This document shows, in pieces, positions 1 to 7,225 of a stretch of DNA of 64,000 bases; position 1 is the first letter of the stretch; every line of letters begins with the position of its first letter. A model generated the notes under the pieces. The model did no database searches and was not told the origin of the DNA. It was given only the letters and a program-made list of their open reading frames with translations. A program made the position numbers and the translations under genes. Source of the DNA: Chitinophaga tropicalis (GTDB lineage: Bacteria; Bacteroidota; Bacteroidia; Chitinophagales; Chitinophagaceae); the NCBI RefSeq assembly GCF_009758205.1, contig NZ_WRXN01000007.1, forward strand, positions 1 through 64,000, given 5' to 3'.

Positions 1-622
1 CGGAAACATACATGCCTAGCAGATCTTTGCGTCCTTCAGTATTTATCCCTAAAATATTGTAAACGCAGCGGCTTCTCACGTGCCCATCCTCTTTTACCTT
101 GTAGAACATAGCATCCAGCCAAACAATACAGTAGATAGCCTCTAAGGGCCTGTTCTGCCATTCTTTTACAAGGGGAATAACCTTGTCTGTAATAGCAGAA
201 AGAGTACCGGCTGATATGTCAGTATCATACATGTCTTTGATATGGGCGGAAATATCGCGGAAGCTCATTCCATGCCCATACATGCCAATAATTTTATGTT
301 CAAGACTTTCTGCAAGGATTGTTTCCCGCTTTTTGACAATTTGCGGATCGAATGTAGAAGACCGATCACGTGGTGTTTCTATATTAATGGTACCGTCTGC
401 TGTCTTAAGCCGTTTGGGTGTGTACCCATTTTTACGGTTACCATCTTCGCGCTGGGTATCGTCTAAATGCTCATCCAGCTCGCCTTCCATGGCCGCTTCC
501 AGGAACTCCTTTAGCAGGGGAGCAAAGGCTCCATCCTTACCAAATAGAGACTTACCTGAGCGAAACTGTTCTAAGGCCTTTTTCTTGAGGCCGTCGTAAT
601 CAAATTGATCATTCTTGCTCAT
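1..622 (-). CDS. IS256-family transposase, N-terminal ~207 residues
   Basis: This is the mutator-type DDE transposase of the insertion sequence; it starts at the ATG at 620-622 and is open to the window edge, so the C-terminal half is missing. The visible part has the hallmarks of the family: an acidic, DNA-binding N-terminal region, a GNRKNGYTPKRLKT stretch, the helical segment MYGHGMSFRDISAHIKDMY, and the strand IYCIVWLDAMFYKVKEDG, which holds the first catalytic aspartate (WLDA). About half of a usual ~400-aa IS256 transposase is present and no frameshift is seen, so the copy may be intact. It catalyses cut-and-paste or copy transposition between its terminal repeats. Confidence 0.9.
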   Translation of the reverse strand, partial: MSKNDQFDYDGLKKKALEQFRSGKSLFGKDGAFAPLLKEFLEAAMEGELDEHLDDTQREDGNRKNGYTPKRLKTADGTINIETPRDRSSTFDPQIVKKRETILAESLEHKIIGMYGHGMSFRDISAHIKDMYDTDISAGTLSAITDKVIPLVKEWQNRPLEAIYCIVWLDAMFYKVKEDGHVRSRCVYNILGINTEGRKDLLGMYVS

Positions 623-689
623 AAAAAGAAACTTGTGTTAAAGGTCAGGAAATTATTTTAACCTTTGACACAGTTCATTTTACAGTCTC
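1..689 (-). mobile_element. IS256-family insertion sequence, left part outside window
   Basis: The segment holds a transposase reading leftward out of the window and, at about 664-689, a terminal sequence reading outward whose core is ACACAGTTCATTTT (668-681). Terminal repeats of this general kind are usual for IS256-family elements. The outer boundary near 689 is inferred from where a hairpin shared with 1801-1849 loses its symmetry: host sequence seems to start at 690. The other end and the target duplication are not visible. Confidence 0.75.
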
Positions 690-718
690 AAAGCGCCCTT
701 TTTGAACAAGGGCGCTTT
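690..718. terminator. Hairpin whose left tail is cut by the IS end
   Basis: An 11-bp perfect stem (690-700 with 708-718, arms AAAGCGCCCTT and AAGGGCGCTTT) has a 7-nt loop. The right flank TTTTGTTTATA matches the flank of the palindrome at 1801-1849, but the left flank is IS sequence, so the U-rich tail expected for leftward transcripts is missing. It sits just after the stop of the gene at 722-907. Confidence 0.7.
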
Positions 719-721
719 TGT

Positions 722-907
722 TTATACTTTTATTATACCATCTTTTATAAGCCTTTGCCGCATTCTTTCAGCTTTGGGAGAAAGTCCAGGTCCATGAAAA
801 GAATCAGGTAAGGTAGGATCCATTGTAAAATACCTTGGATCATAAAGGTTCTTTTTTATGAATTTTCTGCAATGCCCTGGATACTTTAATGCTGTTGCCT
901 TTGTCAT
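722..907 (-). CDS. Small DPRYFT-motif protein, 61 aa
   Basis: Function not recognised. The protein is small and basic and contains the motif DPRYFTMDP in its first half, shared with the 70-aa product of 977-1189 (DPRYFTVDP). Both end in a similar segment (ERMRQRLIKDGI against ERVRESLKKYGI), so they are paralogues. No signal peptide or membrane segment is present, so it is probably cytoplasmic. It is the last gene of a small leftward cluster headed by the DUF6934-like gene at 1202-1654 and is followed directly by a hairpin. An antitoxin-like or accessory role for the DUF6934-like protein is possible but only a guess from context. Confidence 0.6.
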   Translation of the reverse strand: MTKATALKYPGHCRKFIKKNLYDPRYFTMDPTLPDSFHGPGLSPKAERMRQRLIKDGIIKV

Positions 908-917
908 ATTGAATTGT

Positions 918-980
918 TTATTTTCTTTTAGTTGACACTATCCCAAATACAGCGGCTCCTTTTAATTCTTTCTTAATCAT
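918..980 (-). pseudogene. 20-aa remnant of the 53-aa gene
   Basis: The ATG at 978-980 overlaps the TGA of the preceding 70-aa gene (ATGA overlap). The reading frame gives MIKKELKGAAVFGI followed by six unrelated residues and a stop. The first part matches the N-terminus of the 53-aa product at 1865-2026 (KKKLKGAAAFGIKL), and the DNA is nearly identical over about 30 bases (945-975 against 1982-2012). It is best read as a truncated copy left by the tandem duplication, though a 20-aa peptide could still be made. Confidence 0.55.
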
Positions 981-1189
981 TTTCTATTTTTAAGGATTGT
1001 AATAAAATCTTTAGGAATCCCATATTTCTTTAAAGATTCCCGCACCCTCTCCAAATGCTGAATCTGAGCTTCAGTCTTGGGCGGAGGAATAAAATTGGGG
1101 TCTACAGTGAAATACCGTGGATCACGCCCGTCATTATCTTCTATTTCCTTTGATGCCTTTTTATTCCTGATTAAATTTCTGTTTGCCAT
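977..1189 (-). CDS. Small DPRYFT-motif protein, 70 aa
   Basis: Function not recognised. It starts 12 bases after the stop of the DUF6934-like gene at 1202-1654, so the two are almost certainly co-transcribed. The product has a charged N-terminus, the motif GRDPRYFTVDPNF near residues 22-34, a proline run, and a helical C-terminal part (HLERVRESLKKYGI). The 61-aa product at 722-907 shares the DPRYFT core and the C-terminal helix. No export signal is visible. The pairing of a ~150-aa protein with a tiny downstream partner is repeated at 1865-2486, which suggests the pair works together. Confidence 0.65.
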   Translation of the reverse strand: MANRNLIRNKKASKEIEDNDGRDPRYFTVDPNFIPPPKTEAQIQHLERVRESLKKYGIPKDFITILKNRK

Positions 1190-1201
1190 ATAAACTCATA
1201 T

Positions 1202-1654
1202 TTACTTTCTTATGATTGAAAAAGCTTCATAGTTTTTATCAGTATTGAATGTTTCCCATTCATCTGCAATTCTTCCCTGTATAAAAAACAAACTGCTCAC
1301 CTCATCATAATGTGCATTAATTGCCATCTGATATAAACGGGTCCTTGATGGCGTACTTCCTTCAATGATAATAACACGATCTTTTTCTTTACGGGTAAAG
1401 TCTACAATAGTATAAGCTATCGTTGCCAATACCTTATCCCGGTCTCCATTATTTGAGACTGCCATATCAGAAGCTGTTTGTGTGTCATAATCCCAGTCAC
1501 TGAAGCTGAGATTAAAACGTGGTATTCCTTCAACATCCCCTTCCACTAACTCATAATCTATCAGCTTTCTGATCTTTCCTTTGGGCCCCGTACTATAGAA
1601 AACATACGACTCTCCCGGTCGGTTAACAACACAATGGTATCTGTTGGGTTTCAT
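1202..1654 (-). CDS. DUF6934-like protein, copy B (150 aa)
   Basis: This matches the family I recall as DUF6934, a Bacteroidota family of ~150 aa without known function. Family-like features seen here: STGPKGKIRKLI near residues 22-33, a DRDKVLATIAYTIVDFT helix near 72-88, and EGSTPSRTRLYQMAI near 98-112. The copy at 2031-2486 shares all three (EGPKGNIPKI, DRNKILATVA, GSTPERTRLYRMAL). The GST-x-x-RTRLY block is the most conserved and is likely the functional centre. There is no signal peptide or membrane helix. A TATTTTG element (1667-1673) lies only about 12 bases before the ATG, so any transcript from it would have a very short leader. Cytoplasmic; the role is unknown. Confidence 0.75.
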   Translation of the reverse strand: MKPNRYHCVVNRPGESYVFYSTGPKGKIRKLIDYELVEGDVEGIPRFNLSFSDWDYDTQTASDMAVSNNGDRDKVLATIAYTIVDFTRKEKDRVIIIEGSTPSRTRLYQMAINAHYDEVSSLFFIQGRIADEWETFNTDKNYEAFSIIRK

Positions 1655-1701
1655 AATCTATCTGCAAAATACTTCTCATTTAGAGTTCAAATATCAAGCA
1701 G

Positions 1702-1732
1702 AATGGAATGAACAAAATGAACATTAATTAAG
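1702..1732. repeat. 31-bp direct repeat, copy 1
   Basis: AATGGAATGAACAAAATGAAC followed by ATTAATTAAG; it recurs at 2569-2599 with one mismatch. Each copy lies upstream of a DUF6934-like gene, marking the right-hand boundary of the duplicated unit. Confidence 0.85.
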
Positions 1733-1800
1733 AAGAAGGCGAAGTTTGTTTATAAGGTGAAGAGGATAAAATAGTTGAGGAATTTTAGGAATGAGATCAT

Positions 1801-1849
1801 ATTATAAACAAAAGCGCCCTTGTTAAACAAGGGCGCTTTTGTTTATAAT
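1801..1849. terminator. 49-bp perfect palindrome, bidirectional terminator
   Basis: Two 24-base arms (1801-1824 and 1826-1849) are exact inverted repeats around a single A. The GC core AAGCGCCCTTG/CAAGGGCGCTT is flanked by A/T tracts that give a U-rich tail in both directions. It follows the 53-aa gene at 1865-2026. The same core recurs at 690-718 at the end of the other module copy. Confidence 0.85.
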
Positions 1850-1864
1850 ATACAGAACCGGCTA

Positions 1865-2026
1865 TTATGCAGGTTTCCATTTCAGGTTAGAAAGCATTTC
1901 ATTAGCTAGCTTTAACTTTTCAGGGAACAATACCTGCCCTGAAAATTTGTCAAGAGATTTATCCCTTTTCAGTTTTATGCCAAACGCAGCGGCTCCTTTT
2001 AATTTTTTCTTAGCTTTCATAATCAT
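1865..2026 (-). CDS. Small basic protein, 53 aa, partner of DUF6934-like gene
   Basis: The ATG at 2024-2026 lies 4 bases after the stop of the DUF6934-like gene at 2031-2486, and the stop at 1865-1867 is just before a strong palindromic terminator. The product is lysine-rich: KAKKKLKGAAAFGIKLKRD near the N-terminus, then FSGQVLFPEKLKLANEML and a short tail ending KWKPA. No function is recognised. The spacing and the terminator support a real two-gene operon. A truncated copy of its start survives at 918-980 in the sister module. A second in-frame ATG two codons downstream is an alternative start. Confidence 0.65.
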   Translation of the reverse strand: MIMKAKKKLKGAAAFGIKLKRDKSLDKFSGQVLFPEKLKLANEMLSNLKWKPA

Positions 2027-2030
2027 AAAA

Positions 2031-2486
2031 TTAATTAAATTTTCGTTTAATAAGAAATCCTGAATACTCCTTCCCTTTCATAAAAGGTTCTGTGAGAGCT
2101 CCTTTGGTAGCATCTATTCCATATACTTCAAAATCTTTCTTCAATTCTTCCAGATTAATTGTCAAAGCCATTCTATATAACCTTGTTCTTTCAGGAGTGC
2201 TACCGGTAAAAAAGACTAATTTACCAGGACATCTCGCAGTAAACTCATAAATGATAGCGGCAACAGTTGCCAGGATTTTATTTCTGTCTTTGTTGTTATT
2301 CTTTATATGATCATCGACACTTCCATCAGGTAATAAATTACCAAACGCCAGATTATAAACGAGAGGGTCGTTGGTTTCCATAAACTGGACAATTTTGGGA
2401 ATATTACCTTTTGGGCCTTCACTGACAAACTCGAATTCAAGTGAACCGCCAGAGATTGACAGCGATCCATATTTTTCATATTGCAT
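2031..2486 (-). CDS. DUF6934-like protein, copy A (151 aa)
   Basis: Paralogue of the 150-aa product at 1202-1654. It has EFEFVSEGPKGNIPKIV near residues 17-33, YNLAFGNLLPDGSVDDH near 44-60, DRNKILATVAAIIYEFT near 67-83, and GSTPERTRLYRMAL near 95-108. The DUF6934 label is from memory and there is no known function. It is soluble with no export signal. It is co-transcribed with the 53-aa gene 4 bases downstream. A TATTTTGCA element at about 2531-2539 (minus strand) lies about 45 bases before the ATG and resembles the -7 element of Bacteroidota promoters. The two paralogues differ most at their N-termini and near the C-terminus, so the duplication is not recent. Confidence 0.75.
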   Translation of the reverse strand: MQYEKYGSLSISGGSLEFEFVSEGPKGNIPKIVQFMETNDPLVYNLAFGNLLPDGSVDDHIKNNNKDRNKILATVAAIIYEFTARCPGKLVFFTGSTPERTRLYRMALTINLEELKKDFEVYGIDATKGALTEPFMKGKEYSGFLIKRKFN

Positions 2487-2568
2487 TCTTTAATGGTGGT
2501 TAACTGCACAATGGTGTTTGGTATTCGTGTGCAAAATAATGAGGTTTTGGGATTAGAAGATGGGGGAA

Positions 2569-2599
2569 AATGGAATGAACAAAATGAACACTAATTAAG
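2569..2599. repeat. 31-bp direct repeat, copy 2
   Basis: Partner of 1702-1732 with one mismatch. This copy overlaps the last three codons of the FAD oxidoreductase gene ending at 2591, so copy 1 probably carries a decayed piece of that gene's 3' end, copied along with the module. Confidence 0.8.
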
Positions 2600-3799
2600 T
2601 TTCCGGTTGAATGAGAATAGTTTTGTGAAGGGGTTATTCTTTCCTTTAATGATGTCTGTTATCATCATGCCAGCTATCTGGCTGAAGGTAATTCCGTTAC
2701 CTCCAAAGCCCAGTGCAAACAATGTGCGGGGCATTGCTTTATACTCTCCTATAAAAGGCAATCCGTCTTTGGTTGTGATGAATACGCCTGTCCACCGGAG
2801 TTCGGGGATGAAAGTAAGATGCGGAAATTTTTTGTGGAAGTCTTCTGTCAGGCTTTTAGCTTTACTGTTAATGAGCCTGTCGCGGCGGGCAGGATTATAG
2901 AATTTCTCATCCCTGCCGCCTATGAGGATACGGTGATCTTTGGTGGGGCGCATGTAGAGATAGGGATCTTTTGTTTCCCACATCAGGCAGTTTTTATACC
3001 AATATTCTTCTCCCGGTATATATTCACTTGCTACGGCATAGGTAGAACGTAATTCTATCAGAGGTTCTTTGATGTACCGTGCTGCCTCGTATCCTGTAGC
3101 TACGACCAGGTATTTAGCTTTTATATTGTATCCGGCTGTTGTTTTTAAGGTAACTCCATTTTTCTGATGAATGATATCTGTTACTGTTGTCCTGTCATAA
3201 ATACTTACTCCTTTGCGGGTATTATACTGGTGCAGGCAATGCGTTAGCATGTATGCATCTGTTTGTGCAGCCATATTTGAGAAGATGCCACCGGGTGCGG
3301 CAAATCCCATTTTATCTGCTATTTCTTCTGCATCCCAGTATTTCACGTCAAAGCCCAGTGTTTTGCGCGCTTTATATTCCTGTTTTATCAGTTCAAGATC
3401 TTTTTTATAGGAGGCCAGGTAAAGACTACCACGGCGGTCAAAATACGGGGCCTTTATTTTCTTACAGATCTGTTGTAATGCTGCAACAGATTCGTAAGAA
3501 AGGGTGTATGCTGTTGCAGCGTTCCGTTCTCCTATCTTTTCTGAAAGTCTGCTAAGCGGTACATCGATCTCATACTGCAGCAGGGATGTGCTGGCGCCTG
3601 TACTTCCCAATCCAATAGTCCTTGCATCCACCACGACAGTCTCTATACCTGCCTGGGCAAGGTGATAGGCAGATAATGCGCCGGAGATACCACCTCCCAT
3701 AATGATCACATCCGTCCGTATATCTTTATCCAGCCGTGGGTAATTGTACGGCAAACCATATCTGACCAATGAATAAGGGTACCCGGAATGCAGATCCAC
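2591..3799 (-). CDS. FAD-dependent oxidoreductase, DAO/DadA type
   Basis: The enzyme belongs to the D-amino-acid oxidase (DAO) fold family, which oxidises amines or amino acids using FAD. A Rossmann motif GGGISG is at residues 35-40, followed by a helix and an acidic residue at the end of the second strand (VVVDAR) for ribose binding. Further family features are STGASTSLLQYEIDVPL, the conserved ATGYEAARY segment, and the C-terminal GFGGNGITFSQIAG flavin-contact motif. 402 aa is a usual length. No signal peptide is visible, so it is cytoplasmic. Substrate unknown; glycine, sarcosine, D-amino acids or gamma-glutamylputrescine are all possible. It does not appear co-transcribed with the catabolic locus, since a terminator lies at 3829-3852. 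Confidence 0.85.
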   Translation of the reverse strand: MDLHSGYPYSLVRYGLPYNYPRLDKDIRTDVIIMGGGISGALSAYHLAQAGIETVVVDARTIGLGSTGASTSLLQYEIDVPLSRLSEKIGERNAATAYTLSYESVAALQQICKKIKAPYFDRRGSLYLASYKKDLELIKQEYKARKTLGFDVKYWDAEEIADKMGFAAPGGIFSNMAAQTDAYMLTHCLHQYNTRKGVSIYDRTTVTDIIHQKNGVTLKTTAGYNIKAKYLVVATGYEAARYIKEPLIELRSTYAVASEYIPGEEYWYKNCLMWETKDPYLYMRPTKDHRILIGGRDEKFYNPARRDRLINSKAKSLTEDFHKKFPHLTFIPELRWTGVFITTKDGLPFIGEYKAMPRTLFALGFGGNGITFSQIAGMMITDIIKGKNNPFTKLFSFNRKLN

Positions 3800-3828
3800 T
3801 GATTGAGGTTTTGACAGTAAGCTAATGA

Positions 3829-3852
3829 AAAAGGGGACTATCGCCCCCTTTT
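3829..3852 (-). terminator. Rho-independent terminator after the isomerase gene
   Basis: An 8-bp stem AAAAGGGG (3829-3836) with CCCCTTTT (3845-3852) and loop ACTATCGC. It lies 10 bases after the stop of the gene at 3863-4894 and marks the probable end of the sigma/SusCD catabolic locus. Confidence 0.7.
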
Positions 3853-3862
3853 AGTAATATAA

Positions 3863-4894
3863 TCAGCTCAGTTCCGCTCCTACTCTTTTCAGGAGCTCCA
3901 GTGTTTTCCGGATCCCTTCTTCTTCAGACAGTTTGGAACCTTCGTATTCGATACCTATGTGACCGGTATAATTGGCGTCTTTTACAATTTTGAGTATCCG
4001 GGCATAGTCAGTTTCGACACAGTTACCGTTGGCGTCAAAATCGTGGGTTTTAGCGCTTACACCTTTGGCATAAGGCATTAATTCTGTAACACCCTGATAG
4101 CGGTCATATTCTTCCAGGCATTTGGTTTTAGCCCATGCTTCGGGGGTATTAGCTTCCGGTTTGGTGCGGTTCAGGCAGAAGTTGCCGAAGTCCGGTAAGG
4201 TGCCGCAGTTCGGTTTATTTACGTTTTTCATGACAGCAGCAAGCCATTTTCCGTTGGAAGAGGAGCCGCCGTGATTTTCCACGATGACGTTGATATTATG
4301 TGTGCTGGCAAAATCAGACAGTTTGGCCAGGGATTCTTCCACAGCTTTTGCCACATCTTCAGGTTTTCCTTCTCCGGCGGCGTTTACACGGATGGCATGG
4401 CAACCCAGGAATTCGGCAGCTTCTACCCATTTATAATGGTTCTCTACTGCCTGCAGTCTTTTCTTTGCGTCCTGGTCTCCCATCTCTCCTTCCCCGTCAC
4501 ACATGATCAGTACACTGCGAACTCCGTTGTCGCTGCAACGCTTTTTGAGATCTGCCAGGTAGGCTTTGTCTTTCGCCTTATCCTTAAAGAACTGGTTTAC
4601 ATATTCTACCGCTTCAATGCCGAAATCGGTTTTGGCTTTCACGGGGAAATCCAGGTGATTCAGCTTACCGGAAAACAGGGCCTGGTGAAAGGACCATTCT
4701 GCCAGAGAGATCTTAAAGAACAGTTCTTTGGCACCGCTGGCTGCCGGCGTCTGCCCTGTTGAGGTACTATCTTTACTTTCTTTTGTAGAAGAACCGGTGT
4801 TGCATGCGCTCAATACAGAGGGCAATAAGCCCGCTCCCATTGTATATAGCGCCATTTGCCTGAGAAATTCCCTGCGATGTTTAGGATTGTTCAT
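3863..4894 (-). CDS. Sugar-phosphate isomerase/epimerase-like TIM barrel, exported lipoprotein
   Basis: Member of the xylose-isomerase-like TIM-barrel family (AP endonuclease 2 fold), near the hydroxypyruvate isomerase group. The start chosen is the ATG at 4892-4894, not one 7 codons upstream, because it begins a clean signal: RREFLRQMALYTMGAGLLPSVLSAC is a twin-arginine signal with a lipobox cysteine. After a Ser/Thr-rich linker come ISLAEWSFHQALF, then metal-site-like segments INVIVENHGGSSSNG, GTLPDFGNFCL, and GHIGIEYEG, which supply Glu, Asp and His ligands typical of this fold. It probably faces the periplasm. It is the last gene of the locus. Substrate unknown. Confidence 0.8.
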   Translation of the reverse strand: MNNPKHRREFLRQMALYTMGAGLLPSVLSACNTGSSTKESKDSTSTGQTPAASGAKELFFKISLAEWSFHQALFSGKLNHLDFPVKAKTDFGIEAVEYVNQFFKDKAKDKAYLADLKKRCSDNGVRSVLIMCDGEGEMGDQDAKKRLQAVENHYKWVEAAEFLGCHAIRVNAAGEGKPEDVAKAVEESLAKLSDFASTHNINVIVENHGGSSSNGKWLAAVMKNVNKPNCGTLPDFGNFCLNRTKPEANTPEAWAKTKCLEEYDRYQGVTELMPYAKGVSAKTHDFDANGNCVETDYARILKIVKDANYTGHIGIEYEGSKLSEEEGIRKTLELLKRVGAELS

Positions 4895-5097
4895 ATACGT
4901 GGTTTTATATAACAAAATACAATTTATGAGGCAAAGCTTCCCTATCGCTCAAAAAAAATTGCAAAAAATTACCCCAAAAGAATAGTTTTTTCACATTTTG
5001 TTTCTATCTTGATACCCATCAAGTTCCCCGTTTGTCTTTATTTATTATTCCACCTCTTAATGTGCAGAGCAGTTACTGCAACATTATACGTGATAAA

Positions 5098-6135
5098 CTA
5101 AAGCCGTGTCGTTTCAAGCGATACGGCTTTCTCTTTTGGCGGATGCCGGTGCCACCATGAAGCCAGCAGGGAGCCGGTAACGTTCATGAGGGGCCCAAAT
5201 ACGGCAGGCGCCAGGCCTATAGTAGCTATTTTCCCCATGCTTTTGGCGATAGCGGTTGCCAGTCCGCCGTTCTGCATACCTACTTCAATGGCTATGGTCC
5301 GGCAGTCCTGTTCCTTCATCCTCATTAAACGGCATAGCCAATATCCCAGTCCGTAACCGGACAGGTTATGGATCAGGGTAGATAATATCAGCAATCCTCC
5401 TACTTCCAGCAGGCTATCCCTTCCATGGGCAGTAATGATCACGATGATAAAAGCAATGCCGGCCATGGAGATCTTCGGCATGATATTATCCAGCCATTTC
5501 AGTTTACCGCTCAGGAAATGATTGAAAACCAATCCTGCCGCTACGGGAATGATCACGATCTCAACGATATGCCACATCATAGTGGTAATACTGATCTCCA
5601 CATAGCTACCGGCCAGCCAGCGCATCAGGAAAGGAGTTACGAAGGGCGCCATCATGGTGGATACGGCTGTCAGCGTAACAGATAATGCCAGGTTAGCTTT
5701 TGCCAGGTAAGAGATCACATTGGAAGCCATTCCACAGGGAACAGTACCGATCAGTATCACTCCGGCGGCTATTTCAGCAGGGAAGTTGAAAAAATGCGCC
5801 AGTCCCCAGCCTACCAGTGGCATGATCGTGAAATGACATATTATCCCTGTAAATACGCCCATGGGCATTTTGATCACACCATAAAAGTCACGTATACTCA
5901 TGGCGGTACCCATGCCAAACATGATGATCTGTATCAGGGGAGTAATGAGATTTGAAAGGTCAAAGCCTCCTATGCGCAGGAAGTACTGCGGATAATACAT
6001 GGCGGTAGTGACTGCTGCAAAGATCATTAACGTGTAAACGAAACCGCGGGTTTGCGGGCTTCTTGAAAAGAGGATAGCGAGGATGATCCAGAAAGCTATT
6101 ATAAAGGGCCCGGCGGCGGGGAGGAATGTGCTCAT
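5098..6135 (-). CDS. Bile acid:sodium symporter (BASS) family transporter
   Basis: A 345-aa inner-membrane protein with about nine to ten hydrophobic helices. Family features: an IIMFGMGTAMS segment near residue 70, PLVGWGLAHFF near 106, GTVPCGMASNVISYLAKAN near 130-148, and the second crossing region EVGMQNGGLATAIA near 288-301, all typical of the BASS Na+-coupled organic anion transporters. In this locus it probably brings a carboxylate product of the periplasmic enzymes into the cytoplasm (inference). It follows the RraA-like gene by 87 bases. Confidence 0.85.
   Translation of the reverse strand: MSTFLPAAGPFIIAFWIILAILFSRSPQTRGFVYTLMIFAAVTTAMYYPQYFLRIGGFDLSNLITPLIQIIMFGMGTAMSIRDFYGVIKMPMGVFTGIICHFTIMPLVGWGLAHFFNFPAEIAAGVILIGTVPCGMASNVISYLAKANLALSVTLTAVSTMMAPFVTPFLMRWLAGSYVEISITTMMWHIVEIVIIPVAAGLVFNHFLSGKLKWLDNIMPKISMAGIAFIIVIITAHGRDSLLEVGGLLILSTLIHNLSGYGLGYWLCRLMRMKEQDCRTIAIEVGMQNGGLATAIAKSMGKIATIGLAPAVFGPLMNVTGSLLASWWHRHPPKEKAVSLETTRL
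5100..5130 (-). terminator. Hairpin overlapping the 3' end of the transporter gene
   Basis: A 12-bp stem with one mismatch (AAAGCCGTGTCG and CGATACGGCTTT) covers the last codons and stop of the BASS gene. The downstream tail is only moderately T-rich, so it may be a partial terminator or an mRNA-stabilising hairpin. Confidence 0.5.
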
Positions 6136-6222
6136 AAAGGGAATTTAAAAATTGAATGTTTTTACCGGTTTATTTTCTGCGGTGCGCAGAGAGGCCGGCT
6201 GAATTTGAAAAGGCAGAGGTAT

Positions 6223-7143
6223 TTACCATGTTCTTTTTTCCAGCATTTTATCCAGCTCCTGGCGTGTCATTGGCCTTTTACCGGGCTGTTTATGCTGCCA
6301 TTCCAGGAATGCTTCCCGGATAGCGTCAGTCCAGTTATTATCGATCTCGCCGGGTGTATACCTGCCGGCTTTCAGCATTTCAAATCCGAACTGGTCTTTT
6401 ACCTGGATAAATGCTGCAATGCCGATCACTTTCTCTGCCAGGTGGGCGGGGACAAAGATCACTCCTTCGCTGGAAGTCAGTACGAGGTCGCCGGGCAGTA
6501 CTACTGCACGGCCAATCCGTACAGGCACATTCAGGCCGGATAACATCACGTTCTTCAGGAAGGAGGGGTCCCAGTCTCTTACCAGGGCATTAAAGCCTTC
6601 TATTTCCTTCAGTCCTTCCAGGTCACGGGCAGCGGCGTTGAAGACCACTCCATTACCGGAGCGGGCATAGATCGCATTTCCCAGTGTGGAACCTATCAGG
6701 GTACCGTCGGCAATCTTTCCGAAGCCATCAGCGACATATACATCTCCTTTGGATAGTTGCTGAATAGGCCAGGAATTGCTGTTCCCTTTAAATCCTTTTT
6801 GTATACCTCTTTCCTTCATGGCCTGTTCCACATCAGGGCGGGAAGGGATGAACATGGCTGTAACGGCACGGCCGGCAATGGGTTTGTCGGCATGGATCAT
6901 TTTCCATCCACCTTCAAACTGGCAATGATACCCCTCTCCTTCCAGGATGGTCCATACATCGTCCAGGCTTACGGTGCGGGCCTGATCAATCACTGCGTCC
7001 GGTATTCTGGGTCTCCCGTCAGGAAAGCGTTCTCCTTTCCATGCTGATGTGAGAAAGGTCAGCTCCTCTTTGGGAATGGTTTGCGCGTTGGCGTATGTTG
7101 TCCATAAGAGGGTGGTTAGTGGGAGGAGATAAAGCAGTTTCAT
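6223..7143 (-). CDS. RraA-family (HMG/CHA aldolase-like) protein with signal peptide
   Basis: The fold is that of RraA and of 4-hydroxy-4-methyl-2-oxoglutarate/4-carboxy-4-hydroxy-2-oxoadipate aldolases. The start used is the ATG at 7141-7143: it opens a Sec signal (MKLLYLLPLTTLLWTTYANAQ), and upstream starts would overlap the preceding gene. Family motifs are VYVADGFGKIADGTLIGSTLGNA and GVVFNAAARDLEGL, the latter holding the Arg-Asp pair that binds substrate and metal in aldolase members. The C-terminal helix extends beyond classic RraA. An exported RraA-like protein is unusual, since RraA itself is a cytoplasmic RNase E regulator; here the context favours an enzyme acting on a keto or hydroxy acid. 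Confidence 0.8.
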   Translation of the reverse strand: MKLLYLLPLTTLLWTTYANAQTIPKEELTFLTSAWKGERFPDGRPRIPDAVIDQARTVSLDDVWTILEGEGYHCQFEGGWKMIHADKPIAGRAVTAMFIPSRPDVEQAMKERGIQKGFKGNSNSWPIQQLSKGDVYVADGFGKIADGTLIGSTLGNAIYARSGNGVVFNAAARDLEGLKEIEGFNALVRDWDPSFLKNVMLSGLNVPVRIGRAVVLPGDLVLTSSEGVIFVPAHLAEKVIGIAAFIQVKDQFGFEMLKAGRYTPGEIDNNWTDAIREAFLEWQHKQPGKRPMTRQELDKMLEKRTW

Positions 7144-7225
7144 ATTGTTGTCGTTATGTTTGAAATGGATTCCGGAAGGGTTTAGCTGTCGTAGGCGGCT
7201 AAACTGAGACATTGAAGTGGATGTG

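Noticed and set aside
183..599. 138-codon plus-strand frame at the left edge
   Set aside because: Antisense to the IS256 transposase, which has clear family motifs on the minus strand.
690..1849. Integron-like attC sites (palindromes at 690 and 1801)
   Set aside because: The hairpins have terminator-like A/T tails, lack attC core sites and their unpaired features, and no integrase is present.
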